Source of the DNA: Psilocybe azurescens | Taxonomy: Eukaryota; Basidiomycota; Agaricomycetes; Agaricales; Agrocybaceae | DNA length: 64,000 bases | Reading direction: 5' to 3' | Assembly: GCA_023853785.1 (NCBI GenBank) | Contig: JAJIRX010000885.1 | Span: 85,607 to 149,606 of the forward strand | Shown here: in pieces, positions 12,677-25,718 of the stretch | How positions within the stretch are numbered: position 1 is the stretch's first letter | How the letters are laid out: each line of letters starts with the position of its first letter | Notes under the pieces: model-generated | The model's input: the letters and a program-made list of their open reading frames with translations, nothing else | The model's database searches: none | Told to the model about the DNA's origin: nothing | Translations under genes and position numbers: made by a program

Positions 12677-15024
12677 GTTGCTTTTAGACGCAATGAAACA
12701 AGTAGATTACCTGTCTTCGACCTTATGCTTTCCATTGTCTTTAATACGTTGAGGTTCACATTTATTTTACATTGTTTGACGACCCCCTGTGATGACAGAA
12801 ATTGCTCAAGTATCCGTTTGTTTTAGCTCTTAAAAGTCACCTGCACATGTACCCCTATATGACACCTGCCTGGAAGTTTCCCTGTCTTTAAAAATCTGGC
12901 CCACAACGTCACTGAATGCAAGTAGCTGGAGTATTGGTCAGTACTTTCAGCATTCCATCAAAATGATACTGACTACCTCATCTTAATTGGCTGTGAGTGA
13001 GGGACTTACTCTGACAGGTCTACCAGTTTCACCCCTTCGTACGTCAAAAGCACTACACAAAGATGCTTTGCCCGGATAATTGCCCGGAAGACATTATGTC
13101 AGATTCGCAGCAAGAGCCTCATGGTCGTGAGCATTTTCCTCATATATTCGTCATTGCCAAGAGAATCTGACAGGAAGAAGTGATATCTTCATTACACTCC
13201 GATGCAATAATGCCTATTTTGTTACAACTTGCTTTATTGCTGTCATCTGCTTGTAAATATCATGATTACATCTGCCACAAGCTGCTGCAAGAGAGTTCTG
13301 AGAAAAAAGTGAATGATGAGCAACCTCAGCGGAATGCTTCTAACACCGCATGCCAATAAAATTCGGGGATCCGCTATTGTTCTGGGGGTCAGTCTACATG
13401 ACATCCATCCTCCGACACGTCATTGAAGTAAGTGGGAGACTAATCGGAAAGTTCAAAGTGGTAACAGAATCATCTCTAGCTGATGGGTGAACGCCGATTC
13501 CCAAGCCAATGAGGCCTATGCCCCTAGAGCCCCAAGCACTCAAGGTCAACGTATCACATTCCACTGCAATCACAGAAGCTCAGAGGATTTCTAAATGAGG
13601 GAATTCATAAGAACATACAAAATTGATGAGGCGTAAGCTTATTCCAAAAATGGTAAATTGAAGTTCGATCTCTAGACTCAGCCGCCACTTGGCGTTTTCA
13701 CGATTGTTGGAATCAGAAGTAAAACGTTAAAGAATTGAGGACACAATATTATTCGAAAAGGGCTCTTTTCAAAAGTACTAGCCTCTCAGGAGGACTATTA
13801 GTCTGTGCAGCGGTAAGTACATGGCAAGGCACACTCCGGCGCTAATAGTGAAGCTTGAACTGGACGAAAGACCTGCAGAGGAAACAACATACTTAGCACA
13901 TCCGTTTTCGCAGGTCACATTGCCCAAATGTCTGGGGTATGTCTGGATGAATACTCTATAAAAGATATGTCGCACCCAAACCATTGGCAGATCCGAACCA
14001 AGAACTCCGCATTCATGGAGGTCGTGCGAGGTCGTGTGCTTATACGCCCTATGTGTGGTTACAGTCTTTTCGCCGCACAATCACGTTCAACATTATGGAA
14101 CCTAATGAAAAAGGGCAATCCTATAATGATGATCACGGTTCCGTGATACAGAAGAGACCATTACGATCATGCCTAAATGCTATTTCCAAACATCTTCAAG
14201 GGTAACTGCGATATGGCTGTATTTCTAAGATAGTTTGACAAGCACACCTCAGCGAGGCTCGTCCTTGAGCAACCCTCGAGGTATTATCTCCTCCACAGCA
14301 GGTTCTTCACCGGTTGGTCCCAGCAGAGTACACGGTTTCGCCGTAAGAATATCAAAAATAATGTGGATAAATGATGGGTTTGAAAAGAGGAAACTGTCTG
14401 CATTGATGGTTTACAATTTTAATACAAGTCGAAAAGGCTGAAGGAGCAAAAAGAATCCTTCGAATTGGGATCGGGCCGATGGCCTTGGAATCACGTGATA
14501 ATTAAGATAATTATCTGATAAATCATAAACTATCACAGTCCCACGCTTTTCCAACTAAGCTATCGAAGGACCATATGGGGTTAGCAAAGATTTTCTCTGC
14601 GGGAATCGTGAAAGCGTTCTTCGTTTCTCTTGTCTTGAAACCTTCCCGTGTCGTAAGTTTTGCTTAAGTTTGACTTTGCTACGACTTTGACAAAAGAAGC
14701 TTCTGCTCTAGTTAGTACATCACCGGACTCAAGACGCGTACGACAATTACAGTGTACACCACTTAATGTGATCCACGGTAAGCGGGGAAGAGAAAATCCC
14801 GTCTCAACAGCTTTCGGATGTGTGTCTGCGAAATGCCAAATACTGAACTTGAAAGGGATAATCCGTTTCCAAAAACCTGCATCACTACTAGACATTTACA
14901 GGATCGATCAAATTAGAGAAGAAAATATTTGAATTGCCAAACCAAGTGTCGTGACTGTCATGAAACAGCTTGAAAGGGGTCGTGAAGTTATCCGTAGTAC
15001 CTGAGTAGCCTACTTCTCTGCAGT
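12677..15024. other. Intergenic region between endoglucanase and sugar transporter
   Basis: 2.3 kb with stop-rich frames on both strands. Minus-strand 13778-14080 and 14581-14895 are open for about 100 codons but show no family features. I see no tRNA, repeat or transposon ends. It presumably contains the endoglucanase promoter and the transporter 3' region. Confidence 0.45.
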
Positions 15025-18000
15025 CTATTCAATAAATTCCTGCTCGACTTTCTCGTTACTTTCTTTGGCATTCTCGTTGACAGCCAGCCGCTTCTTCAGC
15101 CCAGCATTCTCGGCGGCCTTTTCTGCCACCAACAATACTGCTTCGGTTCCGTCGAACAATCTGAATATGCCGGATCATCAGGGAATGAGTCGAAATATTT
15201 TATAAGAGCAAATGGAACGTACGCAGCAGTCTCTTCCAGACTCCGCTGTTTGGAAAGTCGTCTTGTCAGGTGATATAACTAGAAATTATGATGAGAGATT
15301 TTGCTTACGTTCTTGGTTTCTACGACATAGAAATAGCAAAATACTGTTTCGAACGCAATCCAAAAGACATAAACGAGCTGTATTCCCGAAGGTCAATTAT
15401 CCGGCATTCCCTTGAAAATTTTGGATATACTTACGAAGTATTTCCATCCAAGTCTATGAAAAGAAAAGTCAATTTATGTTGCATAACTTCATGTGAGCAA
15501 ATCTTACGCTTTGAAAGCAATAGGATTGACGTATCTATACAAGCATAATCAGCCAGGGAGTTATTCCCTACGTCTCTCTAACTTACTGATTGAATATGAG
15601 TGATATAGAAATCGCAAAATTGAATACAGTAAATCCCTTCGCGCGTATCGCGTATGGAAGAATTTCGACCGTGTACCTTGGGTTCAAAGTCAGCGAATTG
15701 TATAGATAGATACGCGGTTGACAAGGACATACGAGACAATTAAGGGCGAAAAGGCAAGCTAAAATCGAGGCTACAATTCAGAACTACAATTGTGGGACAG
15801 AATCCAAAGACATACATTATCTATAAATCCATCAGAAAATTGCTTATACGCTAGAGTTTTAAACCATGGTACTTACACGCAAACGAGAATAAAACTTGGT
15901 GCGAAGGTCAGACGGGAAGGCCCGGTCAAGATGAACGGAAGAACATACACATCATGGCAACAACAGCATTCCCTGCAGCCTTGTCTCCAGTTTCAGAATA
16001 CACTGCGAAACATATAGTTTCCAAAGTCCATGTTAAAAGCAGACCTAGCAGTGCCCCAGAATCAGCGCTAATCTATGCTTGTATGTGTATGCTGTAACGG
16101 ACCTACGCAAGAGGTCAAGAATAATACCCTCCTTCCGGCTCTTTCGCACAGGAACCCTGCAAAAACAGCGACGGTACAGCTAAAGATGCTCAGAATCCCA
16201 TTCTAGATTAACATTGCGTATTAGTAGTCAATGTAAATGTGTCAGGAGAAGGACGAACAATCAACAGTTGGGTGTTTGGGTTGGTAACTGGTGAGAAGAA
16301 CCCATCAACATGTAAACCTGCGTAGTCTGATCTTCACTTACTTCCAATAGCCGACAAGACTTTGTTCAGGTCTATTTCGGACGTCATTTCAGGTCACGCC
16401 GTCATCACTAAACGGGAGCAGCTTACAATACGATCTACAAGTCAGAGATACATATTTAGTTGCTCGTGGCACAGCTAATGGAATCAAAGAAACACCACGA
16501 ACCCAAGACCATTCCCAGACCACTGCGAGAAGAACGCAAGAGCGATGATGATGCGCATGCGACGTCGGTTTCCGGGCGTCGAGAACAACGATATCCAGCC
16601 GACATTAGCTGCCACCTCGCGGTCGAAGGCAAGAGCAGCTTTAATTTCTTCGAACTCCCATTGTACCAAGGGGTCATTCCTAGAGATGAAAGATCTTAGT
16701 GGACTTTCAGCTTGTTCAGTTGTATCGATATTTACTTATCGCCGTCTGCGTGGTAGTACGCGAGCGTATCCAGAGCTTCTGATTCTCTGATGAAAAACGT
16801 CAAATGACAACTTCACTAGTAGATATATGTGTGTGCTTACCTTCCTTTCCCAACGAGCCATCGAGGTGACTCGGGTACCAACCAAAGGAGGAGTAGTTGT
16901 ATTACCGACGGAAGACCCTGTAGGGCGGAAGGGATTCGCCATGACCAGTTGGAGCCGATGCGGAATGTACCAAAGGTCTGTGGATCCACAATCCCATCAA
17001 TTCAGTTATGGGTTCAAAAATAACATTCGACGTAGCCCTTACCGTCCAAGCAGCACTGTCCAGAGCAAGCAAAAATGTCAACGTTGGAACACATCTCGCT
17101 AAGTTTAATAGCACAGCACGCACATGATGCTTCCAAGATGCCTATTACCACCGGTGTTTAATTAAACAAACGATAGGCGTATTTGATCACGAATCACTGA
17201 CCAAAGACTGTTGTACACAGACGTCAACTGCGCTCGCTGGAGTAGGGAACGCAATCTCCGTGATCAAAAGCGGCGCAGAGGAAGCACTGAACGTAAGTCC
17301 GAATCCAATTAAGAATCTACATCAAGCAGCAAATACACATGAGGTTGAGTATATACGACTTCAGAGCTGACTTGAGCTTTAGAAGGGGCATACCGTGCGC
17401 CGATGAACATGCCGAAGCTCTGCGAGGCGGTTTGTACGACGGTGGCGACGACCATGATCCCTGCACCCATCCAGATAGTGGATCTGCGACCGAGGCCGTC
17501 GGCGATATATGGTGCGAATGGATATGCGCAGAGGGAGCCGATGTTCTGAGGAGGAGGATGATTCAGTTGTTAGTTATGCTGGAGGGGTCGCGAAACAAAC
17601 CTGGATGGCGTTGAACAACCCCAACTATTCGTGTCGATAGATTAAAAATAGGTGTGTAAGTTGTTTGTGGGCGGGGACCGACCTTGCCTCCGGTGGGAAA
17701 GTTGAAGAATTTCTCCCATTCGGTTACACTCTGCAAGCCATCTAGGGGATAAGGGTTGAGAAGCTCACTCACTAATGGTGTACATGAGATATCACGTACT
17801 GATCATACTCCCTGGTATGACAAAGAAGTCAATTATTTAATATAATTTAAAAGGGTTGTGTCATGGTCTAACCGTCATATCCACTTGTCGACGAGGTGAT
17901 CAATCTAGAACAGATTATAATGAATATCCAATGCTCTGAATCCTCATCTGAGCCACCATAATCCTAGGAACTTACAAAAGACAGATCCACAAATTGAGCA

Positions 18001-18167
18001 GGACGAGTCCTGCAAAACATATCAGCCGAATGCTCAATTATCAGTAGTCTAAAGGGTAGCAGCAGCGTACTCGAATTCTTGTACCATGGTCGATCCCGTT
18101 TAACTAGATGAAGATACTCGCTTGCGCGAGGAGCGCTGTTTGTAGGAGGTCCAGTCCCCGTTCCCAT
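15025..18167 (-). CDS. MFS sugar (hexose-type) transporter, one frame break
   Basis: Twelve-helix proton-coupled sugar porter of the plasma membrane. Exons read leftwards from MGTGTGPPTNSAPRASEYLH. Landmarks in order are GLQSVTEWEKFFNFPTGGK, NIGSLCAYPFAPYIADGLGR (GRR motif of loop 2-3), GTFRIGSNWSWRIPSALQG, PESPRWLVGKGR (family signature), NDPLVQWEFEEIKAAL, FFSQWSGNGLGSYYLNKVL (across introns), CERAGRRVLF (second GRR), FETVFCYFYVVETKN (VETK version of PETK) and the tail LFDGTEAVLLVAEKAAENAG ending KVEQEFIE. About fifteen very short introns are needed. A single extra C at about 17237-17245, between ITEIAFPT and the next codons, throws the frame; without it the reading continues QRAQLTSVYNSLW, exactly as the family expects. 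Likely a sequencing indel. Neighbouring the GH5 gene on the same strand, it may import cellulose-derived sugars; glucose, cellobiose or another substrate cannot be decided. Confidence 0.88.
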
Positions 18168-19876
18168 TCTTGCGTGCTAGTGAGAGGTCAAGATCGAGGA
18201 AAGAAGAAAGTCTTGGGACTTGAGCTTGGAGCGAGCAGCATGATTGTTCCAGATATTTAAAGCATTCTTTGGAGAGACTGTCAACGACTACGGAATGTCA
18301 GAGATCAGGAATCTGGAGTTAAAGAGGAATCGAACATGAGCTCATTAGCATAAATTGCAGAACCCCATGTCTCTGGGTGTTGTATTTTCGGATGTGCCAC
18401 TGGGCTTCGAAGAGCATATATTTGCGTCGAAAGTGCCACCGAGACGAGCTAAAGATATATGTTTATATGATCACAGTTGCTCTGTGTGAGTGCAGTCTGG
18501 GATGCGATAAAGTGGATGACCTTGTTATATGAGATAGGATATATTTTCTGGTGGATGAGACTAGAACTTTGAGGGGCATTCAACAGCGATTCACGAAACT
18601 TGGACAAGTCCAACGACCTTTAGAATAGACTCGGTCCGTCTCTGAGGGCCGTGAGTAACTCGATATAGATCTCCGCACAGAGTCGGGCAGCCGGACCTCA
18701 GGCCTCCAATTCTTTCGACATGGATGGGTCGAATGCCAATCATAACGCAATCTGAAAGAGCACTGGTTCGGGTTCAGGCCGACGCGATAGGATCCAGGAT
18801 ATATGTGGGCAAATATCTATGGTGGCGCCAACGAAAAGGCCTAACATTCGAGTATTGGATGTAGGAAGGGCGATAGGAGGTGGTAGGATTCTTACCCAGT
18901 TTGGTAGATATATGCGCCTGATTTTGCAATTGACAGAGTATTGAACCGATAACGTTCCGGTTTCCAGAGCATGAACAGGGACAGGAGGATCTGACACAAT
19001 CAAACAAGGACAAGTTACCGGAAGGAGAACGATGACATGGGAAGGACAAGCAGCGAAGGCGATTGGGAATAGGATCGTGTTACTGTGAGGGAAAAAAACG
19101 CAAAAACAAATGAAGCGGTGTATAGAGACAATGGATCGAGGCGATCTGAGCCCTGGTTTTCTGGTATAGCATTAGAATAGAACCACCGTCTGCCTCGGGA
19201 GAGTATTTTTGTCGCACCCCACCATGATGTGTGGGGTTGAATAGGCGATCCATTTTGAGCGGAGTATACGTCTAGAAGTCGGTCGCTGCTAAGTTTGAAC
19301 CACGAGAAGAGGTTGCTTGAGACTCGTTGGAGATCCATGAGTTGAAACTTATCAGATTCGCCATATGGCACATCTCTACAGTCTTTTAGGATGTGTATCC
19401 ACAGAGCTATGGAGAAGTAGCATATTCAGATTCCTATTAGGCGAATCTACTGTATCGCTGGAGGAATGTAAATTTCATGGCATTTACTATCCATGGACAC
19501 GTCTATTATATGCCACAGGAGTCCAAAAACCAAAAATCAAACATGATAGAGAGATTAGCGAGGTAGGAAGATCAAGGCAAGAAAAGATGGAGGGGTTCGA
19601 CAAGGGACAGGACGGGCGTGACAGATTGCTTAACGGGCCGGAATACGCGGTCACGCGAGCTCCAAGTGTTCTGCCAGTGAGCGCTGCTTTTAGGACAACC
19701 TACAGCACCCCTTCTGCAACGAAACCGAAATCACCCTCTTAATTTGGGCCATGTACCTGTTTTGAATTCGATTTGAACCCTTTGTAACACTACAATTTAC
19801 AATACTAACCCCTAAATATTTTCGGCGGCGGCACCGCAGCGGCAGTAGGCCAAGCATTGGCGTTGAACGTTGAACA
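18168..19876. other. Intergenic region between transporter and Mio
   Basis: Divergent promoter region of about 1.7 kb. Minus-strand frames at 18740-19371 are open for about 90-118 codons but show no recognisable domain. Nothing repetitive was noticed. Confidence 0.45.
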
Positions 19877-22800
19877 ATGGTACAACCAGACAAACGCCTT
19901 CTCTGGCATCCGCGATATGACGACAAGTTTGTGGTAGGAGGTGGCTCGCAGATAACGCTGTACGAATGGGCTGCGGAATATCCAGAAATCAGGCATGTTA
20001 CTTCGCAGCATGATTTGCAATTCATGAAGGTCAGACCCATTTTTCAATGATTAGAATTGCTAGTTTACACGAGGATTAGTGCTTTGCGTGGTCGCCAGAC
20101 CCATTGTTTGACGACCTGATAGCGGTGGGATTAAGCACCGGAAAGGTCGACCTTATCCGTCTAGAAGCAGGGAAGCAAGCTCAGCGCAAAAACGTGCTCT
20201 CGAGCGGTCCTTCAGTCACCCTGCCAGTGCGCAACTCGCGATCATGCAACGCCCTGGCCTTCAACCCTGTCGACCCAAACTATCTCGCTGTCGGTCTTGA
20301 TAAGGTTCGTGGCGACGCCAGTCTCGTCATATGGGACATTAGTACCTTCGCATTGTCCTTAAGCTTGCCTATGCATCAAGCGGACGTATCATCTATTCTC
20401 AACACAATGGCCCCCTTTCTTCGCGCACGCAACCACTCCTTCCACGAGTAGAGAATCAGACCCGCATCGACGCGCGGATCATACAGCAATACGCGCCGAC
20501 GGAGGTCGTCTCGTCTCTCTCTTTCCTGCCCGACTCGTCCAACCTACTTCTAGCAGGGTTATCACACCGCTGGCTGCGTCTCTTCGACCTTCGCTCGCCA
20601 ACGGCTGCAGTCGTCAACGTCGCATCGAAAGTGTACGGCATTGCGACCGACCCATTCGACCAGCACCGGATAGCATGCTTCAGCGATACCGCGATAACCG
20701 TCTGGGACGCACGGCGGCTCGGGCAGCCCTTGCTCATGTTCTCGGAGAAAGACGCTCTAGCGGACGGTGCGCAAGTTAAGGCCGGCGGCGGGATCGCATA
20801 TGCGAACATCGAGTTCTCCAACACGCGGAGGGAGTGCCTGGCTACGCTGGAGAAGGATGCGAATTACGTGCGGTTCTGGGATCTGCGAGAGTCGAGGCTG
20901 CAGGCGGTGGATGGGGTCTCCGGGGCGAGTGGTGCGGGCGGGTCGTCCGATGGCGAGACGAGGACGTCGAGGGAGTCGAGTCTCGCGGCGAGGAGGAGCT
21001 GGGCTGCGAATCTGGCTTGGGGGCCTGCGTCAGAACGCGCCACTCAATCGCAGTCCTCGCTGAAAGATAGAGATATCCACCGCCTTTCTTCAGGACCTGG
21101 CCAGTTGACGCATGTCCTCGCCGATACACGACGAAGTGTGTAACTCAATTATACACAGTACTAACAAACTAACTATATTTAACCCAGCCAAATCGTTCCC
21201 CCGCCCACTTTCTTCATTTGCCCTCGTCCCTATGTCTCGTGCCCTCGCTAAGTTGGGGAGATACACACTACCCACTCGCCTCGAACGTCATGGTCGTCAA
21301 CAAAGAAGGCGACCTCGAATTGTACGCTATACACGACACGACTAAGCAGGTCGCCTGGAGCGCGCGTGGGGATCTGGCGATTGGGAGCAGGAGTGGGGAT
21401 GAAAGTACTAGAAGGCTACAAGGAGGAAGAAACTACCGACGTCGACGCGAATGCAGACGCTGTCGGGTTGAACGAATTCGGGTATAGGACTGGTGAAATG
21501 GAGCGAGATCCGATGAGGGAACGGGTGAAAGCGAAAACGTCGAGGTCGAGATCGCATCCTTCTCGCGAAGGATCGAGAGCGAGAGGCCGTTCTGCGAATC
21601 ACGATGGCGCGCGTGGGGCCGCACACCGTGCGCCGGCGCTGGCTGCTGCACCCAGCAATGGTGGGAGTATCACTGGGGGCGGGGCGCCTGCGCTGTTTGG
21701 ACGAGGCGACGACGACGGGTTCCCTGCTCTTTCACCATCTCCGTCACCGTCTCCCGCTGCCGGTGCCGGCGCAGGCGCAGGCAACACCCTCTCCCATCCT
21801 GGCACCGACACTGCCGCCAACCTCTCCGCTAGTACAGTCAACACCGCTGCCCCCGTTATGGGCGGTATCACCAGTTTCATGGCCAGCCACAATAGCCCCA
21901 ACCCCAACACCAGTGGCACCAGCAGCGGCACGGCGTCTGCGTCTGCGCACACGGGTCCGACGGGGCTCGCAGCCAGCCGGCCGGGCAAACCGCCGCGCAC
22001 ATACAGTCCCGCGTCGATCAGGAAGTACAGGAGCGGAGAGCGGGGCGAGCCGCGGGCGTTGGCGAGGAGGAGCCTCTCCCGCGCGGACACGGTGCTGATT
22101 GACGATGAGGCGGCGGGGAATGATGCCGGGGCCGCAGGCGGTGATGGGAGCGGGCGACACGGCGAGGATGCTTCTGCTGCTGCTCAGAATACGAGGAAGG
22201 ACGAACCGCCAGCGACGACGACGACGCCTGCTGCGGGCATACTGCAGGAGCGGCCGACGACGAGCATGCGCGTGAGCCGGATGAGAGAACGCGAAGCGCG
22301 GAAACAGGGCGTGATGCATGTTGTGCAGGATGATATCTCGATGATTATCAGGAGGAGGGCGAAGGCTGGATATGGGCTCAGTCAGGTGTGTGGCTTTCGT
22401 TGGGATTGTTTGCTTTTCTGAGGTGCTCTTTTTCTGTGAATGCTTGTTGCTTATAGCCACAGCATAATATCGCTATTACGCAGGACGACCATGAACCTTC
22501 TGATGGCACGACGCAGCATTTATCGGAGCTTTGGGCTTGGATATACCGTACGTTTTCATATTTGGTCTCAATGCACCCAGTCCTGTCTCATCAGCTTACG
22601 TTTTTATTTCTTCGACCCCTCCGTTTTCCATTAAATCAGACTCTCAGGAAGTTCTCTGTGTCCCGACTCCCTCGTCTACACGGATACGACTTTTCTTACC
22701 ACGGCCTGCTGGGCATATGGGAAGGCTTCTCCCCTTCAAGTAATTCCTTCCAACAGCCAATCATCGACGACCTCCAACGCTCTCTCCTCCTCGATCTGCC

Positions 22801-24373
22801 CGGCACCGCCCAACAGCAACAGGGATACCACCACACGCATACAAACAGCACCGGCAGCACCGGCGGGTACCCACATCGCGGGCTTGGACTTAATTCGCAG
22901 AGAAGTCGCTCGCCTGCGGAGGACTGGTACGGCAATTGGAGCGCGGCGCTGACGACGCTTGCGGCGAGGAGGGGGTGGATCAGTTGAGTTGGAAGCCGCC
23001 GGTGCCGACGGCGAAGCTTGTGCAGAGGCAGATTGCTCTGCAACTTTGTGGGTGGAGTTTGAGGGAAGAGGAGTTAGGAGCTGCTATCAAACGGTTCGTT
23101 TTCACTTCCACTTTTCTGAGTATATTTATGTGCTGATTGTGTTTTATGATTTAGATGGGAAAAGAGGGCAAGCTTTCGAGAGCAGCGTGTTGGCTGGTTT
23201 TTAGCGGGCAGTACAGTAAGGCTGTTGATCTGCTAATGCGGAGCGACGGTATGTGTTCGATTTCTCGGATATGTTCGTTATCAAACTGACGACCGCTACT
23301 TGTACAGATGAAACGCACCAGATGATGTCCGGCACGGTGGCAGCTCTGGCGCCCTTAAGCTCATCAGGGAGCTCAAGAGGCCTCGATCTCCGTGAACACT
23401 ACGGGCGGCTCATCATCCGCCTGCATGACCCCTACTTCCGCGTCATGCTCACCCACCTAGCCCTCGGCGACTGGACAGAGGTTCTCGAAGAGGAGGTCAT
23501 TCCGTTCCGCGAACGCATCGCCATCGCCTTCCAATTCCTGGACGATAAAAGCCTGTCGTCGTACCTCAAGCGCACCGTTAAGCACGCGCGCTTGCACGGC
23601 GATATCGATGCGCTCATCATCACAGGCCTCACGCCGGCGGGGATGAACATCCTCCAGGCGTACCTCGACCGCACGGGCGACGTGCAGAGCGCTGCGATTC
23701 TGAGTTCGTATGTCTGTCCGCAGAGGTTCCGAGATAAGAGGGCCGAGAGGTGGTTGGAGGCGTATAGAGATTTGTTGGATGGGTTTAAGCTACATCATTT
23801 GAGAGTCGGGCTGGATATTGAAAGGGGACAAATTTTGCATGAGGCGATACAGAATGGGGATATGCCACCGGAGGAGTGGGCACCGAGGCAGATTTTGATT
23901 AGGTGTCATTATTGTAGCAAGCCGGTCAGCGCGCCTGCGGGGGTGGGGCTTGGGCAGCCGCAGAAAGGACGAGTGAGTCGGTTTTGCTTAGTGGTTTAAC
24001 TTGGTGGTTGCTGATGGAATTTCTATTTAACAGCCTACGGCGTGTTCGAATTGCGGTCGCGAGCTTCCTAGATGTTCTGTTTGTTTGATGACACTTTCAA
24101 TCGTGCATGATGCAGCTCGCGAGATCGACCTTGGATATACCCACCATAGAGGTCAGCGCTCGCTTTCTTTGTTACAATCTGTTATGTTTGCGGTAATCTG
24201 ACTTCTATGGACGTGTAGATACCTTTGACGACGCCATCGTCATTTGTCAGACTTGTCGCCACGGTGGACATGCTGTTCATATTCTGGAATGGTTTACAGG
24301 CGAGGATGGACGACGAACGCACGATATCTGCCCTGTTGCTGATTGCGAATGCCGATGTGCCGATGAGTTTTGA
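19877..24373 (+). CDS. Mio/SEA4 homologue: WD40 plus C-terminal zinc-ribbon subunit of SEACIT/GATOR2
   Basis: Regulator of TORC1 on the vacuole/lysosome surface. Exon 1 ([18 protein letters not shown]) and the next ([40 protein letters not shown]) begin a WD40 propeller that continues with [20 protein letters not shown] and VRFWDLRES. Then come [18 protein letters not shown], a low-complexity Ala/Ser/Pro/Gly stretch of about 300 residues (21.4-22.3 kb), an alpha-solenoid ([48 protein letters not shown]) and the terminal Zn-binding module [40 protein letters not shown]. Stop at 24373. Several one-base frame breaks interrupt it: around 21230-21280, 21383-21388, a G-run at 22971-22975 and an A-run at 23160-23163. 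Such density in a normally single-copy conserved gene points to sequencing errors. An intron is possible at about 20386-20461. Confidence 0.85.
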
Positions 24374-24879
24374 GCTCAAAACTCTTCTCGTAAACCTCAA
24401 CTTCTTGTTTCTTTTTGGTTTCGATCTTTTGGACTGGCTTGTTGCTGCAAGTACATATGGCGGCGAAGGACGGTTGTCTGCACTGTACCTCCTGAACACT
24501 TTTTTCTCTCATTCTGGGTTTCATTTATTACGTATCTATCAGTTATTTTGCAATCTTTCTTTTAGCATATCACGATAATTCTAATCGATCTGCACCACAA
24601 CATATGGAATCAAATACGGAAGAAAATTTTAATTCTCAGCAGAAAAATCAATGTCGAAGGGATGTCGGGACGGTAACGGAACTGTGTGGGCCATGCTCGT
24701 TTTTCGCCAAGTACTTGGTGTTTCATTGGAAAATACTTCCGGATGGCAATAATTGGCAATCCCCATTATCAAACGTCCCCGGGATGCGTTGCGATGAGTC
24801 ATTTATCTGATACTATACGTATTAAGAGTGAGGTATTACAAAGACAACCCCCTTCTACGGGTCAGATCGTAGCATTAAA
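24374..24879. other. Short intergenic gap
   Basis: About 500 bases, AT-rich, containing the Mio 3' flank and the promoter of the acetyltransferase gene that starts at 24880. No motif is supported. Confidence 0.4.
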
Positions 24880-25653
24880 ATGTCCTTCGTCAATAACTAT
24901 AAACCGCCGAACCCAGAGTTGGAAGTCGACATCTCCATCAACAACGATGAACCATATTCCATCAACTGCAACGTCCACGTCCCAGCTGTGCTCGAGACGG
25001 ACCGCGTCGAACTCGTGCCGTTTATCCCCTCGCTGCACGCAGAGGCCGTCTTCTCAATCATCTCCACACACCCCGAGATCGAACGCTTCCTGCCCATTTC
25101 ATGGCCCACCCTAGACTCATTCCTCGCGTTCATGGAGCGGCTCGTCCGCCAGCGGGAAGACACGGCCTTATTCATAGTTATCGATAAAACCAAGCCTCCC
25201 AGCTCCGAGGCTGACAACACAGTAAAGAACGGCAAGATCGCAGGGCTGATAGGGTGGCTGCACGCCTCGCCGCAGAACCTCTCGGTCGAGATCGGGCCTG
25301 TGATCGTGTTTCCCGAGTTCCAGCGGACGTTCGTCTCCGCAAACGCGATTGGGCTGCTGTTGCGGCACTTCCTGGACCTGCCCGCGCAGGGTGGGCTGGG
25401 GTTCCGTCGCTTAGTGTGGTGTGCGAGTCCGTTGAACGCGGCTAGCGTCGCCGCGGCAGAGAAGATGCAGTTCGTGAAGGAGGGCGTAACGAGGTGGTTG
25501 TGGATCCTTCCTGAGGGTAAAGAAGGAGGGAAGCCTGTGGATGGGAAACGCGGGTCAGGGGAGGGCAGGGATACTGTGGTTTTGTCGTTGTGTTGGGACG
25601 ATTGGGAAGCGCATGCTAGAGATGCAGTAACAAAGAGGATGGAGAGAGTATGA
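24880..25653 (+). CDS. GNAT-family N-acetyltransferase (RimL-like), single exon
   Basis: Predicted acetyl-CoA-dependent acyltransferase of 257 residues, intronless and uninterrupted. After a short N-terminal region (MSFVNNYKPPNPELEV) the domain begins LETDRVELVPFIPSLH, as in RimJ/RimL-type enzymes. It continues with HPEIERFLPISWPTLDSF, GKIAGLIGWLHASPQNLSVE (beta-4), the beta-bulge/motif A region IGPVIVFPEFQRTFVSANAI (PEFQRT occupies the acetyl-CoA pyrophosphate loop), LVWCASPLNAASVAAAEKM (the N-x3-S helix of motif B) and FVKEGVTRWLWIL. The acceptor is unknown: fungal relatives are annotated only as GNAT-domain proteins. The C-terminal 40 residues (GGKPVDGKRGSGEG) look flexible. The start is the first ATG in frame. 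Cytosolic location is likely, as no targeting signal is visible. Confidence 0.85.
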   Translation: MSFVNNYKPPNPELEVDISINNDEPYSINCNVHVPAVLETDRVELVPFIPSLHAEAVFSIISTHPEIERFLPISWPTLDSFLAFMERLVRQREDTALFIVIDKTKPPSSEADNTVKNGKIAGLIGWLHASPQNLSVEIGPVIVFPEFQRTFVSANAIGLLLRHFLDLPAQGGLGFRRLVWCASPLNAASVAAAEKMQFVKEGVTRWLWILPEGKEGGKPVDGKRGSGEGRDTVVLSLCWDDWEAHARDAVTKRMERV

Positions 25654-25718
25654 TTGATTATTTCATGGATTATAAAAATAGAGTAGATTATTTTAAATGA
25701 ACCTCGGAATGATGAGCT

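Noticed and set aside
1087..18167. Secondary-metabolite gene cluster
   Set aside because: A hydrolase, P450 and transporter are present, but there is no polyketide synthase, peptide synthetase, terpene cyclase or prenyltransferase in the window, and the transporter is of sugar-porter type.
21599..22460. Long minus-strand frames opposite Mio
   Set aside because: They mirror the low-complexity GC-rich insertion of Mio; no start context, motif or independent support.
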